Assembly: GCA_029934815.1 (NCBI GenBank) | Contig: JAOZLM010000106.1 | Span: 1-7,379 of the forward strand | Origin: Desulfocapsa sp. | GTDB lineage: Bacteria; Desulfobacterota; Desulfobulbia; Desulfobulbales; Desulfocapsaceae | Direction: 5' to 3' | DNA length: 7,379 bases | Program-made: the position numbers and the translations under genes | In this document: one piece after another, positions 1 through 7,252 of the stretch | Layout: the number at the start of each line of letters is the position of its first letter | Position numbering within the stretch: position 1 is the stretch's first letter | Notes under the pieces: generated by a model | What the model was told of the DNA's origin: nothing | Seen by the model: only the letters and a program-made list of their open reading frames with translations | The model's database searches: none

Positions 1-56
1 TTTTTTTATTAGTGCAAACAATTTCGCAGGGATTACATTAGCAGGTGACACAATTA

Positions 57-85
57 TTGGGATATTGGTACGATACGATTAATAT
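57..85 (+). promoter_or_regulatory. Candidate sigma70-like promoter for the pga operon
   Basis: TTGGGA at 57-62 and TAATAT at 80-85 are separated by 17 bases. Each hexamer matches the sigma70 consensus at 4 of 6 positions. Transcription would begin near position 92, leaving a leader of about 28 nt before the pgaA ATG at 120. The placement fits the ATG start and would exclude the upstream in-frame GTG at 45. The match is weak, AT-rich DNA gives such hits by chance, and the real promoter may lie upstream of the window. Confidence 0.25.
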
Positions 86-119
86 TCACCATGTACGTTT
101 TTGGTTTTCCGGATTGATT

Positions 120-2996
120 ATGAAAGCTCTTTTTACAATCATCATCATTTCACAACTTCTGCTGATTCTGCCATGTTCTGTCTATGGACTGCGTTTATAT
201 AGCCACGCCGAATATAATGCAGCAAGAGAGCGGGCAGTCCAGACCGCAAGAAGTGGTGATCTGAAAAGTGCCTTACTCAGTCTTGAACGCTTACTCAAGC
301 TCGAACCGGATAACCACGGTGCATTCAACGATTATCTCACCATTCTCATCTGGGACGAGCAGTACAATAAAGCTCTGCATGAATCCCAATTTCTCAACCT
401 GAAAGAGACCCCGGAATATGTATTACGTTCTCTCATTAGTGCGGCTGATAAAGAGCAGGAAATCCAGACACTGAACAGACTCATAAGGATATATATCAAT
501 AAATATCCTGTAGTCCCAATAGACGCTCCCGCCAATATTGCAGGAAAAAGTTTGCAGGAAATTGCAGGACTTGCGGCAAGTGTCGGGATGAACCAAACCT
601 CTTTAAGTATTCTTACAACTCTCCATAAAAAGTACCCTGATAATCAAGCCATACTGGCAGACTATATCCAAGCTTTAAAGACAAACAATCAACATCAGGA
701 AGCCCTGGCTCTGCTGCCCCGGGTTACGATTGAGGAAGCACCAGAGTTTGTGATTGATGCACTCATTACAAGCAGTGGAAAACTTGGAGAAAAAGAACTG
801 CAGAAAGATCTGCTTGCAAAAGTCTCTCAGCCTACCAGTGAACCACCGGCGGAAATTGAAGCTCTGATCACCACAGACACAAAAACCCAATCACCAATTC
901 AGGTACCAGTAAAACGAAAGCAGAACAACAAACTATCCAACCTGTCTTCTGAGAAAAAAATCATTGCTGCCGCCCGTAAGCACCTCAAAAAACATGAATT
1001 TGAGAAAGCCCAAAAGTTACTCTATCCGTTGTATATAAAGGGTAACAGGAGTGAAGCATTGTTAAATACGGCCGCACTCTATTATACAAGTCAGAACGAT
1101 TATGCAAGAGCCGCTTATATCTATCTGCAACTCTACGAATTAAACCCCGGGAACAGCACTGCTAAACGATATATGATTTTGAATCTCTTTTATGCAGGCG
1201 CACCGTTTAAGGCTCTTGAGTGGCTGCAAACCGACCCGACTCTGCTCAGCCAGGATGAGACCGATAAAATCCATACAGATAGCAAAGCCTTTAAGCTACG
1301 CTGGTCCGGCTACACGTTACCAAAAAAAGTAAAACAGGCTGATCTGGTAAATGAGATTCTGGCACAATTACAGCAAGAACTGAGCGAGCGGGAACCGCAG
1401 GGATATGACTACAATCTAAACCGTTTGCAGATGGACTATATTGTAGCTCTTCAGAATCGTGGCCTGACACAGGAAGTACTCAACCGTTACGCTCTACTGT
1501 ATTCTGAGAGCTACACCTTTCCGGACTATGTCCTGTACAATATAGCAAAGTCCTATCTCGATACCAGGCAACCGGAAAAAGCCAGAGAATTTTATCTGGA
1601 GCTGCTGCAAAGATCTCCTGACAGTTATCCCCTTCATGAAGGACTGTTCTGGGCCTACTTTGATAATGGCGAATTCAGGAAAGGCCTGGAGGTGGCAACA
1701 AAACTAGACGCTGCGACTCCGGTATGGCGAAAAAATCATAACGGTACAATTGTAAAAGAAAACAATGAGAAACTAAATACTTCCCTTCTCGTTGCAATGG
1801 GAGAGGCCTATTCAGATGATTTAGCCGGGGCACAGGAAAAACTTGAAAAAATGTCAAAGACGGCTCCCTACAATACAGAAATCCTCTACAACCTTGCATC
1901 ACTTTATCGGTGGCGCGGCTGGCCAGGGAAATCCTACGATACAATTTCCACTGCCACCACATTCGAGCCTGACCTTGTATCCCTGAAGATTGCCAAGGCT
2001 TATGCTTTATTCGAAATGTATCATTTTTCTGAGGCGGAAACAATATGGGATGAATTGATAAATGAGCATTCGGATAACAAATTACTCAAGCGATTCGACA
2101 AAGAATGGCAACGGTGGCACAAGCGACAGTTTCTTCTCTGGTCGGATGGAGGAAACTCAGATTCAGACCATAGTAATTATGGAAGTTCTGATTTCACCAT
2201 TGAATCCATGCTCTACGACAAGCTTTACAAAAATGGACTGCGACCTTTTCTGCATCAATACTACACAACTGCTGATTTTGATGAGGGTACAGGGCGATAT
2301 GAACGAATTGGCATGGGAACAGAATACAAACATAATCGAAACAAAATCTCTGCTGAGATAAACGGCAGTTATGCCGGCAACAGCGACATAGGCCTTTCTT
2401 TACACAGTGAGCACGACATCACAGATCACATAGAATTCACTTTTGGCTACGATTCCTTCAGTACAAACATCCCTGTCCGTGCGTATTATCACGGAATCAA
2501 AGGCCAAGGCTATAAAGCCGGGGCGCAATATCGCCTCCACGAAGCAACAATTTTTTCAGCATCTTATGAATTTTTAGATTTTTCTGATAACAATAGAAGA
2601 AACAGCTGGTCACTTGTTGCACGGCAGCGTCTGCTGACCCGGCCAAGGGTGAAGATTGATCTGACGCCTTCCCTTTACCATAGCACTAACAGTCGGCTTG
2701 GAGGGGCATATTTCAACCCGGAAGAAGATACTTCCTACTCTCTTGCTCTCACCACGGACTGGCTGACTTATTACCACTACAACATGAAGTTCAGTCAAAA
2801 CCTGGAACTTGTATTTGGCCGATATGATCAGAAAAATTATGATACGGAATCCACTTATGCACTGGTATATCAACATAAATGGGATATCACTAAAGAATTG
2901 AATGTCACCTATGGTTTTAAATGGAGTTCCAACTATTACGATGGCGATAAAGAAAACAGGCTCGCCGGTTTTGCCTCTTTAGGGTGGTTATTTTGA
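120..2996 (+). CDS. pgaA: PgaA, outer-membrane PNAG export porin with periplasmic TPR domain
   Basis: This 958-residue protein is predicted to bind poly-beta-1,6-GlcNAc in the periplasm and pass it through an outer-membrane barrel. Residues 1-23 form a signal peptide (Lys2, then a hydrophobic run, likely cleavage after VYG). Residues about 30-125 and 150-235 look like TPR helices (GDLKSALLSLERLLKLEPDN), and further TPR-like repeats fill about 280-650. A polar Pro/Thr/Lys/Gln-rich stretch at about 236-280 separates the two blocks. From about 670 the sequence changes to alternating Tyr/Phe-rich beta strands and ends in a terminal Phe (GFASLGWLF), typical of outer-membrane barrels. E. coli PgaA is about 807 residues, so this one is longer, mainly in the periplasmic part. 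I chose ATG 120 because it puts the signal peptide at the N terminus; an in-frame GTG at 45 would add 25 residues that spoil it. The ribosome site before 120 is weak (CCGGA). The assignment rests on architecture and on position before pgaB, pgaC and pgaD. Confidence 0.93.
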   Translation: MKALFTIIIISQLLLILPCSVYGLRLYSHAEYNAARERAVQTARSGDLKSALLSLERLLKLEPDNHGAFNDYLTILIWDEQYNKALHESQFLNLKETPEYVLRSLISAADKEQEIQTLNRLIRIYINKYPVVPIDAPANIAGKSLQEIAGLAASVGMNQTSLSILTTLHKKYPDNQAILADYIQALKTNNQHQEALALLPRVTIEEAPEFVIDALITSSGKLGEKELQKDLLAKVSQPTSEPPAEIEALITTDTKTQSPIQVPVKRKQNNKLSNLSSEKKIIAAARKHLKKHEFEKAQKLLYPLYIKGNRSEALLNTAALYYTSQNDYARAAYIYLQLYELNPGNSTAKRYMILNLFYAGAPFKALEWLQTDPTLLSQDETDKIHTDSKAFKLRWSGYTLPKKVKQADLVNEILAQLQQELSEREPQGYDYNLNRLQMDYIVALQNRGLTQEVLNRYALLYSESYTFPDYVLYNIAKSYLDTRQPEKAREFYLELLQRSPDSYPLHEGLFWAYFDNGEFRKGLEVATKLDAATPVWRKNHNGTIVKENNEKLNTSLLVAMGEAYSDDLAGAQEKLEKMSKTAPYNTEILYNLASLYRWRGWPGKSYDTISTATTFEPDLVSLKIAKAYALFEMYHFSEAETIWDELINEHSDNKLLKRFDKEWQRWHKRQFLLWSDGGNSDSDHSNYGSSDFTIESMLYDKLYKNGLRPFLHQYYTTADFDEGTGRYERIGMGTEYKHNRNKISAEINGSYAGNSDIGLSLHSEHDITDHIEFTFGYDSFSTNIPVRAYYHGIKGQGYKAGAQYRLHEATIFSASYEFLDFSDNNRRNSWSLVARQRLLTRPRVKIDLTPSLYHSTNSRLGGAYFNPEEDTSYSLALTTDWLTYYHYNMKFSQNLELVFGRYDQKNYDTESTYALVYQHKWDITKELNVTYGFKWSSNYYDGDKENRLAGFASLGWLF
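2981..2996 (+). promoter_or_regulatory. Ribosome binding site and TTGA overlap coupling pgaA to pgaB
   Basis: AGGGTGG at 2981-2987 lies five bases before a TTG at 2993-2995, and that TTG overlaps the pgaA stop TGA (2994-2996) as TTGA. This is the geometry of translational coupling. An in-frame GTG at 2984 is the other possible start, but it lies inside this purine-rich site and has only TAGG directly against it. The site therefore favours the TTG start for pgaB. Confidence 0.55.
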
Positions 2997-4984
2997 CGAT
3001 TTTCAACACATTCATAGTCCGATTTTTTGTCTTTGTACTGTTCTTTTCTCAAGCCGTACCCAGCCATGCTGTAAGTGACTTTACTGCGCTTTGTTATCAT
3101 GGGGTCAAAACGGTTTCCCAGGGTGATATGAGTCAGGATCAGTTTGCAGTGTCAGCTGACAATCTACTGGCTCAGTTTGAGTGGTTGTATGTAAACGACT
3201 TTCACCCTGTCAGTCTTGATGATTTACTTGCGGCACAAAAAGGAAAAAAAGTTTTACCAGATAAGGCTGTACTACTTAGCTTTGACGATGGATATTTGAG
3301 CTTTTACGGGATAATCCATCCTCTGCTCAGGTTGTATAACTATCCTGCAATTTTCGCCCTTGTCGGCAGTTGGCTCGAGGTGCCGGAAGATGGAAAAGTA
3401 CAATACGGGAATAAAAATATTGACCGGGAGAATTTTCTTACCTGGCCCCAGATTAAAGAGATGCAGGATTCCGGACTGATAGAGTTCGCCTCACACAGTT
3501 ATGATCTGCACAAAGGAATAATCGCAAACCCGCAAATGAATACCCAGCCGGCAGCCATCACCAGAAAATATTCACCGGCAACACAAGAATATGAGACTGA
3601 TGACGAGTATCGTGCACGTATCCACAGTGATCTTGCCAGAAACTCAGCTCTGCTCGAAAAACACATCGGTAAAAAACCGCGTATTATGGTCTGGCCTTAT
3701 GGTGCATACAATCAGGAAAGCAAAGAAATTGCTGCGGCACTTGGTATGGAAACAAACCTTTTCCTCAATGAGGAAAAACCAAATAAACTCGGTAAACTGC
3801 AGGACATTAACAGATATCTCATGGAAGCAAATCCGGATGTAAGTGATTTTGCATACACGATGAACCGGGTTCATCGCCCTGAACCGGAAAGGATGGTTCA
3901 TATTGATCTCGATTATGTGTATGACAAAAATCCAGATCAGCAGAACAGAAATCTGGATCTTCTGCTCGACAGAATAAAAGCTTTTAACATTAGTACCGTT
4001 TATCTCCAGGCTTTCGCCGATCCTGATGGTGATGGCGATGTGGATGCACTCTACTTTCCCAATCGTCACCTGCCCATGCGGGCTGACCTTTTTAACCGTG
4101 TGGCCTGGCAGTTACGAACCAGAGCCGGTGTGAAAGTGTATGCGTGGATGCCTGTGCTCGCTTTTGATCTGGGAGAAGAAGCCTTTGAACGGTTGGGAGT
4201 AAAAGAATACAAAGACGGGATAATTCGCAATACAACTGCATCCTACAGACGCCTCTCCCCTTTTAATCCGGAAGCCCGAAAGATCATCAATGGTATTTAT
4301 GCAGATCTTGGTAGATATTCGAACTTTTATGGAATACTCTTTCATGATGATGCATATTTTACTGATTTTGAAGATTTCGGCCAATCTGCCCTAACATTTT
4401 ATGCTAAACAGGGAATCACAGCCACTCCTGCCGAAATGGTCTCTAATCCTGACCTGGTGGGGCGCCTCTCAGAGATAAAAACGGACTACCTGATAGCCTT
4501 CACTGAAGAACTTACGAACACAATACGAACCTACGCACCCGATGTGCTCACTGCGCGAAATATGTATGCTCTGCCGATCCTTAAACCTGAAAGTGAACAG
4601 TGGTTTGCACAAAATCTGGAAAAGTTTATAGCGCATTATGATACCACAGCCATTATGGCAATGCCTTACATGGAGCAGGCTGCAAACCCACAAAAATGGC
4701 TCGCAGAGCTACTACGAACAGTTAAAAATCGAATTCCACCTTTTGACCCCGAAAACCCTGCTGCCCCAAATCTCAGTAAAGTTCTTTTTGAATTACAAGC
4801 GACTGACTGGGAAACAGGGCAGCCGATTAAAGACAGCGTTTTAACGTCCCAGATGCGATTTCTGCTGCAAAACGGGATTAATAAAATCGGCTACTACCCT
4901 GACAATTTCCATGACAATCAGCCTGATCTCGAGAGCGTCAGATCCGTTTTTTCCCTCCAGACTTTTCCCTTCAGGAGGAAATAG
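2993..4984 (+). CDS. pgaB: PgaB, periplasmic PNAG N-deacetylase with C-terminal glycoside hydrolase domain
   Basis: The protein has 663 residues from TTG 2993, or 666 from GTG 2984; the numbering here counts from the GTG. It is predicted to remove some acetyl groups from PNAG in the periplasm before export by PgaA. Residues 4-29 are a signal peptide with likely cleavage after SHA. The N-terminal domain (about 33-300) is a polysaccharide deacetylase of the CE4 type. It shows the motif SFDDGY (99-104; metal and base aspartates 101-102), the metal-ligand motif SHSYDLH (His171 and His176) and WPYG (237-240). The C-terminal domain (about 304-660) is the GH153-type module, with HIDLDYVYD (306-314), QAFADPDGDGD (342-352), the acidic LFHDD (452-456), ARNMYALP (524-531), PESEQWFAQN (535-544), ELQA (603-606) and GYYPDNF (636-642). 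I recall near-identical stretches in E. coli PgaB, which has 672 residues. Unlike that lipoprotein, no lipobox cysteine follows the signal peptide here. The overlap with pgaA implies one transcript. Confidence 0.95.
   Translation: MTIFNTFIVRFFVFVLFFSQAVPSHAVSDFTALCYHGVKTVSQGDMSQDQFAVSADNLLAQFEWLYVNDFHPVSLDDLLAAQKGKKVLPDKAVLLSFDDGYLSFYGIIHPLLRLYNYPAIFALVGSWLEVPEDGKVQYGNKNIDRENFLTWPQIKEMQDSGLIEFASHSYDLHKGIIANPQMNTQPAAITRKYSPATQEYETDDEYRARIHSDLARNSALLEKHIGKKPRIMVWPYGAYNQESKEIAAALGMETNLFLNEEKPNKLGKLQDINRYLMEANPDVSDFAYTMNRVHRPEPERMVHIDLDYVYDKNPDQQNRNLDLLLDRIKAFNISTVYLQAFADPDGDGDVDALYFPNRHLPMRADLFNRVAWQLRTRAGVKVYAWMPVLAFDLGEEAFERLGVKEYKDGIIRNTTASYRRLSPFNPEARKIINGIYADLGRYSNFYGILFHDDAYFTDFEDFGQSALTFYAKQGITATPAEMVSNPDLVGRLSEIKTDYLIAFTEELTNTIRTYAPDVLTARNMYALPILKPESEQWFAQNLEKFIAHYDTTAIMAMPYMEQAANPQKWLAELLRTVKNRIPPFDPENPAAPNLSKVLFELQATDWETGQPIKDSVLTSQMRFLLQNGINKIGYYPDNFHDNQPDLESVRSVFSLQTFPFRRK
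4973..4978 (+). promoter_or_regulatory. Shine-Dalgarno site for pgaC with unusually long spacing
   Basis: A perfect AGGAGG sits inside the last codons of pgaB, 14 bases before the pgaC ATG at 4993. The usual spacing is about 5-9. No nearer ATG, GTG or TTG is present in frame, since the codons between are gaa, ata, gag, ccc and act, so the ATG is kept. The spacing may reduce initiation efficiency. Confidence 0.5.
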
Positions 4985-4992
4985 AGCCCACT

Positions 4993-6255
4993 ATGTTTGA
5001 ATCACAACACCCACTTATAGCGGCCACGCTCTCTTTTGCCTTTTATTATCCGTTCTTTATGGCCTTTTTCTGGATGATAGGAGGACTATACTACAGGTTT
5101 CACTGGGAAAATAAAACGGGCAGGCGACCAGATAATCCGCCAATTATGGAGCATGAGCCACCGGTCTCACTTCTTGTCCCCTGCCATAATGAGGGAGAGA
5201 ACGTTCGTGACACCATCGATTTTCTGCTGGCACAGGAATATCCAGACTTTGAAGTTATTGCCATCAATGACGGAAGCACGGATAATACTGGTGAAGTGCT
5301 GAATGAACTCTGCAAAAAACATAACAAATTACGTGTTATTCACCTTGCCGCCAATCAGGGAAAAGCCATGGCATTAAACACTGCGGCCCTTATGGCAAAT
5401 GCTGAATATCTACTCTGCGTGGATGGTGATGCACTGCTGGATCCACATGCTACCCGCTGGATCATCAGGCATTTTATGCAGGGTCATGATGTGGGTGCTG
5501 TCACAGGCAATCCGCGTATCCGTAATCGTACAACTATCCTCGGGAAAATTCAGGTTGGTGAGTTCTCTTCCATTATCGGAATGATTAAACGGGCACAACG
5601 AATTTATGGCCGTATTTTCACTGCATCAGGTGTTATTGTAGCCTTTCGGAAAACTGCTCTTCATCAGATTGGCTACTGGAACAGCGACATGATCACTGAA
5701 GATATCGATGTCAGCTGGCGTCTGCAACTCGCCAATTGGCAAATTCGATACGAACCCAACGCCCTCTGCTGGATTCTTATGCCGGAAACATTTCGTGGTC
5801 TGTGGAAACAGCGTATCCGCTGGGCACAAGGTGGTGCAGAGGTGATGAAACGCTACTCCAGCCATCTCTTTAAATTTTCATCACGAGCCATGTGGCCTAT
5901 TTTTTATGAGTATCTCCTGAGTGTTTTCTGGAGTTTTCTTATGGCCACCATTCTCCTTATCTGGGTAACAGAACAGTTTATCGTTGTACCTGATGCTATT
6001 TTTATTCATCGTATCATGCCGGGCTGGACTGGTGTGTTGATTGTTTTGACAGCAATGTTGCAGTTTATCGTCAGCCTGATAATTGACTCCAGGTATGAAA
6101 AAAATATTCTCAAATATTACTTCTGGATGATCTGGTATCCGATGTTCTACTGGATGATTAACACTGCAACAATGGTGGCAGGCGCACCACGTGGATTTTT
6201 CAAAAAACAGGGACAACGTGCGATCTGGAAAAGCCCTGACAGAGGAATACGATAA
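4993..6255 (+). CDS. pgaC: PgaC, processive poly-beta-1,6-N-acetylglucosamine synthase (GT2 family)
   Basis: This 420-residue inner-membrane glycosyltransferase is predicted to polymerise UDP-GlcNAc into PNAG, working with PgaD. Hydrophobic segments at about 8-32 precede a cytoplasmic GT2 domain at about 56-285. Visible GT2 motifs are VSLLVPCHNE (58-67), INDGSTDNTG (91-100; UDP-binding Asp93), VDGDALLD (143-150; the DxD at 144-146), TEDIDVSWR (235-243; catalytic-base Asp237) and QRIRW (273-277), the signature of processive synthases such as cellulose and hyaluronan synthases. Further membrane segments lie at about 300-326, 345-364 and 375-397. The length is close to the 441 residues of E. coli PgaC, and nothing looks truncated. 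The gene starts 8 bases after the pgaB stop, and its stop shares a base with the pgaD start. In E. coli the PgaC-PgaD complex is activated by cyclic di-GMP, so the same control is plausible here but is not shown by this sequence. Confidence 0.96.
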   Translation: MFESQHPLIAATLSFAFYYPFFMAFFWMIGGLYYRFHWENKTGRRPDNPPIMEHEPPVSLLVPCHNEGENVRDTIDFLLAQEYPDFEVIAINDGSTDNTGEVLNELCKKHNKLRVIHLAANQGKAMALNTAALMANAEYLLCVDGDALLDPHATRWIIRHFMQGHDVGAVTGNPRIRNRTTILGKIQVGEFSSIIGMIKRAQRIYGRIFTASGVIVAFRKTALHQIGYWNSDMITEDIDVSWRLQLANWQIRYEPNALCWILMPETFRGLWKQRIRWAQGGAEVMKRYSSHLFKFSSRAMWPIFYEYLLSVFWSFLMATILLIWVTEQFIVVPDAIFIHRIMPGWTGVLIVLTAMLQFIVSLIIDSRYEKNILKYYFWMIWYPMFYWMINTATMVAGAPRGFFKKQGQRAIWKSPDRGIR

Positions 6256-6698
6256 TGGAATCACTGATTATTGATCGTCCCAGCAAACGGACGCTCAAAC
6301 AAAAATACATCGACAACAGCTTAAAAGTTATCATGTTCCTTGGCTGGCTATATCTTTGTGTTCCTGCAATCACATTTGGCGTCTGGTACATTGCCTACAC
6401 TTTTTTCAATCAGCACCTGATTCTCCTTGAAGGCTATAAAGAATACAAAACCATCACATCATTCTGGTATCTTGTGATAATTGCCAACATGCTGGTATTG
6501 ACCTTTGCCTGGTCAAAGGGGAATAAATTTTTCTCGAAAAAAAATGATGCCGTACACTCAGATACACGCCTGCCTATCCACGAAACAAGTTCCTTTTATC
6601 AGCTAACTGAACAGGATATTATTCACTACCGTAAGATGAAAAACATGACTGTGACACATGATGGCACAGGTAAAATCACCAAGGTTATAACGCAGTAG
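6255..6698 (+). CDS. pgaD: PgaD, small inner-membrane partner of the PNAG synthase
   Basis: This 147-residue protein has two predicted transmembrane helices at about 24-50 and 68-86, with short cytoplasmic ends. It is expected to join PgaC in the synthase complex. In E. coli, PgaC and PgaD together bind cyclic di-GMP, which stabilises PgaD and switches on synthesis. Family-like features are the N-terminal LIIDRPS (4-10), the paired helices with tryptophans, and the C-terminal segment MTVTHDGTGKITKVI (131-145), which aligns with RMSVHFTSQGQIKMVV as I recall it from E. coli PgaD. That protein has 137 residues, so the size fits. The start overlaps the pgaC stop as TAATG, with AGAGGA (6241-6246) eight bases upstream, indicating coupling. 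PgaD proteins diverge quickly, so position carries much of the assignment. Confidence 0.9.
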   Translation: MESLIIDRPSKRTLKQKYIDNSLKVIMFLGWLYLCVPAITFGVWYIAYTFFNQHLILLEGYKEYKTITSFWYLVIIANMLVLTFAWSKGNKFFSKKNDAVHSDTRLPIHETSSFYQLTEQDIIHYRKMKNMTVTHDGTGKITKVITQ

Positions 6699-6821
6699 CA
6701 CAAGACAAAAAACAACCCCGGTATATATACTTGTTTATTTTCTAATTTTCCCATGATAGCGTAAGAATTACTCAAACACTTTTATGCTTAACAGTTTTTT
6801 CACTATCAAGGAGGGAAGAGT
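6699..6821 (+). other. Intergenic gap between pgaD and the hemerythrin gene
   Basis: This AT-rich stretch of 123 bases holds no open reading frame worth calling. A 10-base perfect palindrome, GTATATATAC, lies at 6721-6730, flanked by the short inverted pair AAACAA (6710-6715) and TTGTTT (6731-6736). The potential stem is weak, and I do not see a GC-rich hairpin followed by a T-run, so a factor-independent terminator is not supported. No convincing -35/-10 pair was found before the hemerythrin gene. The gap is long enough for its own promoter, so read-through from pga and separate transcription both remain possible. Confidence 0.5.
6808..6815 (+). promoter_or_regulatory. Strong Shine-Dalgarno site of the hemerythrin gene
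   Basis: AAGGAGGG ends six bases before the ATG at 6822. It is the best-placed ribosome site in the window, far stronger than the one before pgaA. It fixes the start and suggests efficient translation. Confidence 0.75.
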
Positions 6822-7241
6822 ATGCCCATAATTAAATGGCAAGATTCTTTTTCAGTAGGCATTCAACGATTTGACGACGAACACAAAGTACTTCTCGATA
6901 TAATTAATGAGATGTTCATTATTGTAAGGGATCAAAAAACAGTTGATCATCTCAGTATTGAGATAAATAAGCTTATTCAATATACTCAGGAACACTTTGC
7001 CGATGAAGAAGAGGCAATGGAGAAAGCCGGCTACCCTGCGCTGGACGAGCACAAAGTCATCCATGAAAAATTGTTGAACGATGTGGTAGTATTCAAAAAA
7101 CGTGTAGATAATGGTGAGAAAGAGGTGACAACCACTTTTTATCATTTTTTACGGGACTGGTTACTTACCCACATAATGGAAGAAGATATGCAGTATAAAC
7201 CGTTTTTAGCTGATCCAACAAATAAGGCTACAACAACCTGA
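6822..7241 (+). CDS. Bacteriohemerythrin, single-domain di-iron O2-binding protein
   Basis: This 139-residue protein is a full-length, stand-alone hemerythrin domain, with no signal peptide or membrane segment, so it is expected in the cytoplasm. All seven di-iron ligands are visible: His21 (DEHKVLL), His58 and Glu62 (HFADEEEAM), His77 and His81 (HKVIH), and His117 and Asp122 (HIMEED). The opening IKWQDSFSVGIQRFDDEH is the usual N-terminal loop and helix A of bacterial hemerythrins. Known members bind O2 reversibly and have been linked to O2 sensing, O2 delivery to oxidases or monooxygenases, and protection or aerotaxis in microaerophiles and anaerobes; which applies here cannot be told. The gene lies 123 bases after pgaD, and the next gene follows after 11 bases, so it may head its own unit with that gene rather than belong to the pga operon. 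No signalling output domain is fused to it. Confidence 0.94.
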   Translation: MPIIKWQDSFSVGIQRFDDEHKVLLDIINEMFIIVRDQKTVDHLSIEINKLIQYTQEHFADEEEAMEKAGYPALDEHKVIHEKLLNDVVVFKKRVDNGEKEVTTTFYHFLRDWLLTHIMEEDMQYKPFLADPTNKATTT

Positions 7242-7252
7242 TCGAGGTAAAA

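Noticed and set aside
1..10. The T-rich start of the window as the tail of an upstream terminator.
   Set aside because: Any stem would lie before position 1 and cannot be seen, so a terminator cannot be claimed from the T-run alone.
45..119. An N-terminal extension of PgaA from the in-frame GTG at 45.
   Set aside because: The extra 25 residues would push a good signal peptide into the interior, and the ATG at 120 gives the normal export signal. The extension also starts upstream of the candidate promoter.
1675..2043. A 122-codon open frame on the minus strand inside pgaA.
   Set aside because: It lies wholly opposite a well-supported gene, and its translation resembles no domain I know. It is best read as a frame shadow, as are the other antisense frames in this window.
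4027..4047. DGDGDVD in PgaB as a separate calcium-binding or dockerin-like motif.
   Set aside because: The stretch ADPDGDG recurs at the same place in E. coli PgaB as I recall it, so it is part of the normal hydrolase domain rather than an added module.
3644..4069. A 141-codon open frame on the minus strand inside pgaB.
   Set aside because: It covers conserved deacetylase and hydrolase coding sequence on the plus strand, and its product looks like random translation without a domain or signal.
5881..6264. A 127-codon minus-strand open frame opposite the end of pgaC.
   Set aside because: It is Cys/His-rich only because it reads membrane-helix codons in reverse. No zinc-finger spacing or other motif is present.
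6783..6788. TATGCT as a -10 element for the hemerythrin gene.
   Set aside because: No TTGACA-like hexamer lies 16-18 bases upstream, and no extended -10 TG is present, so it is not listed as a promoter.
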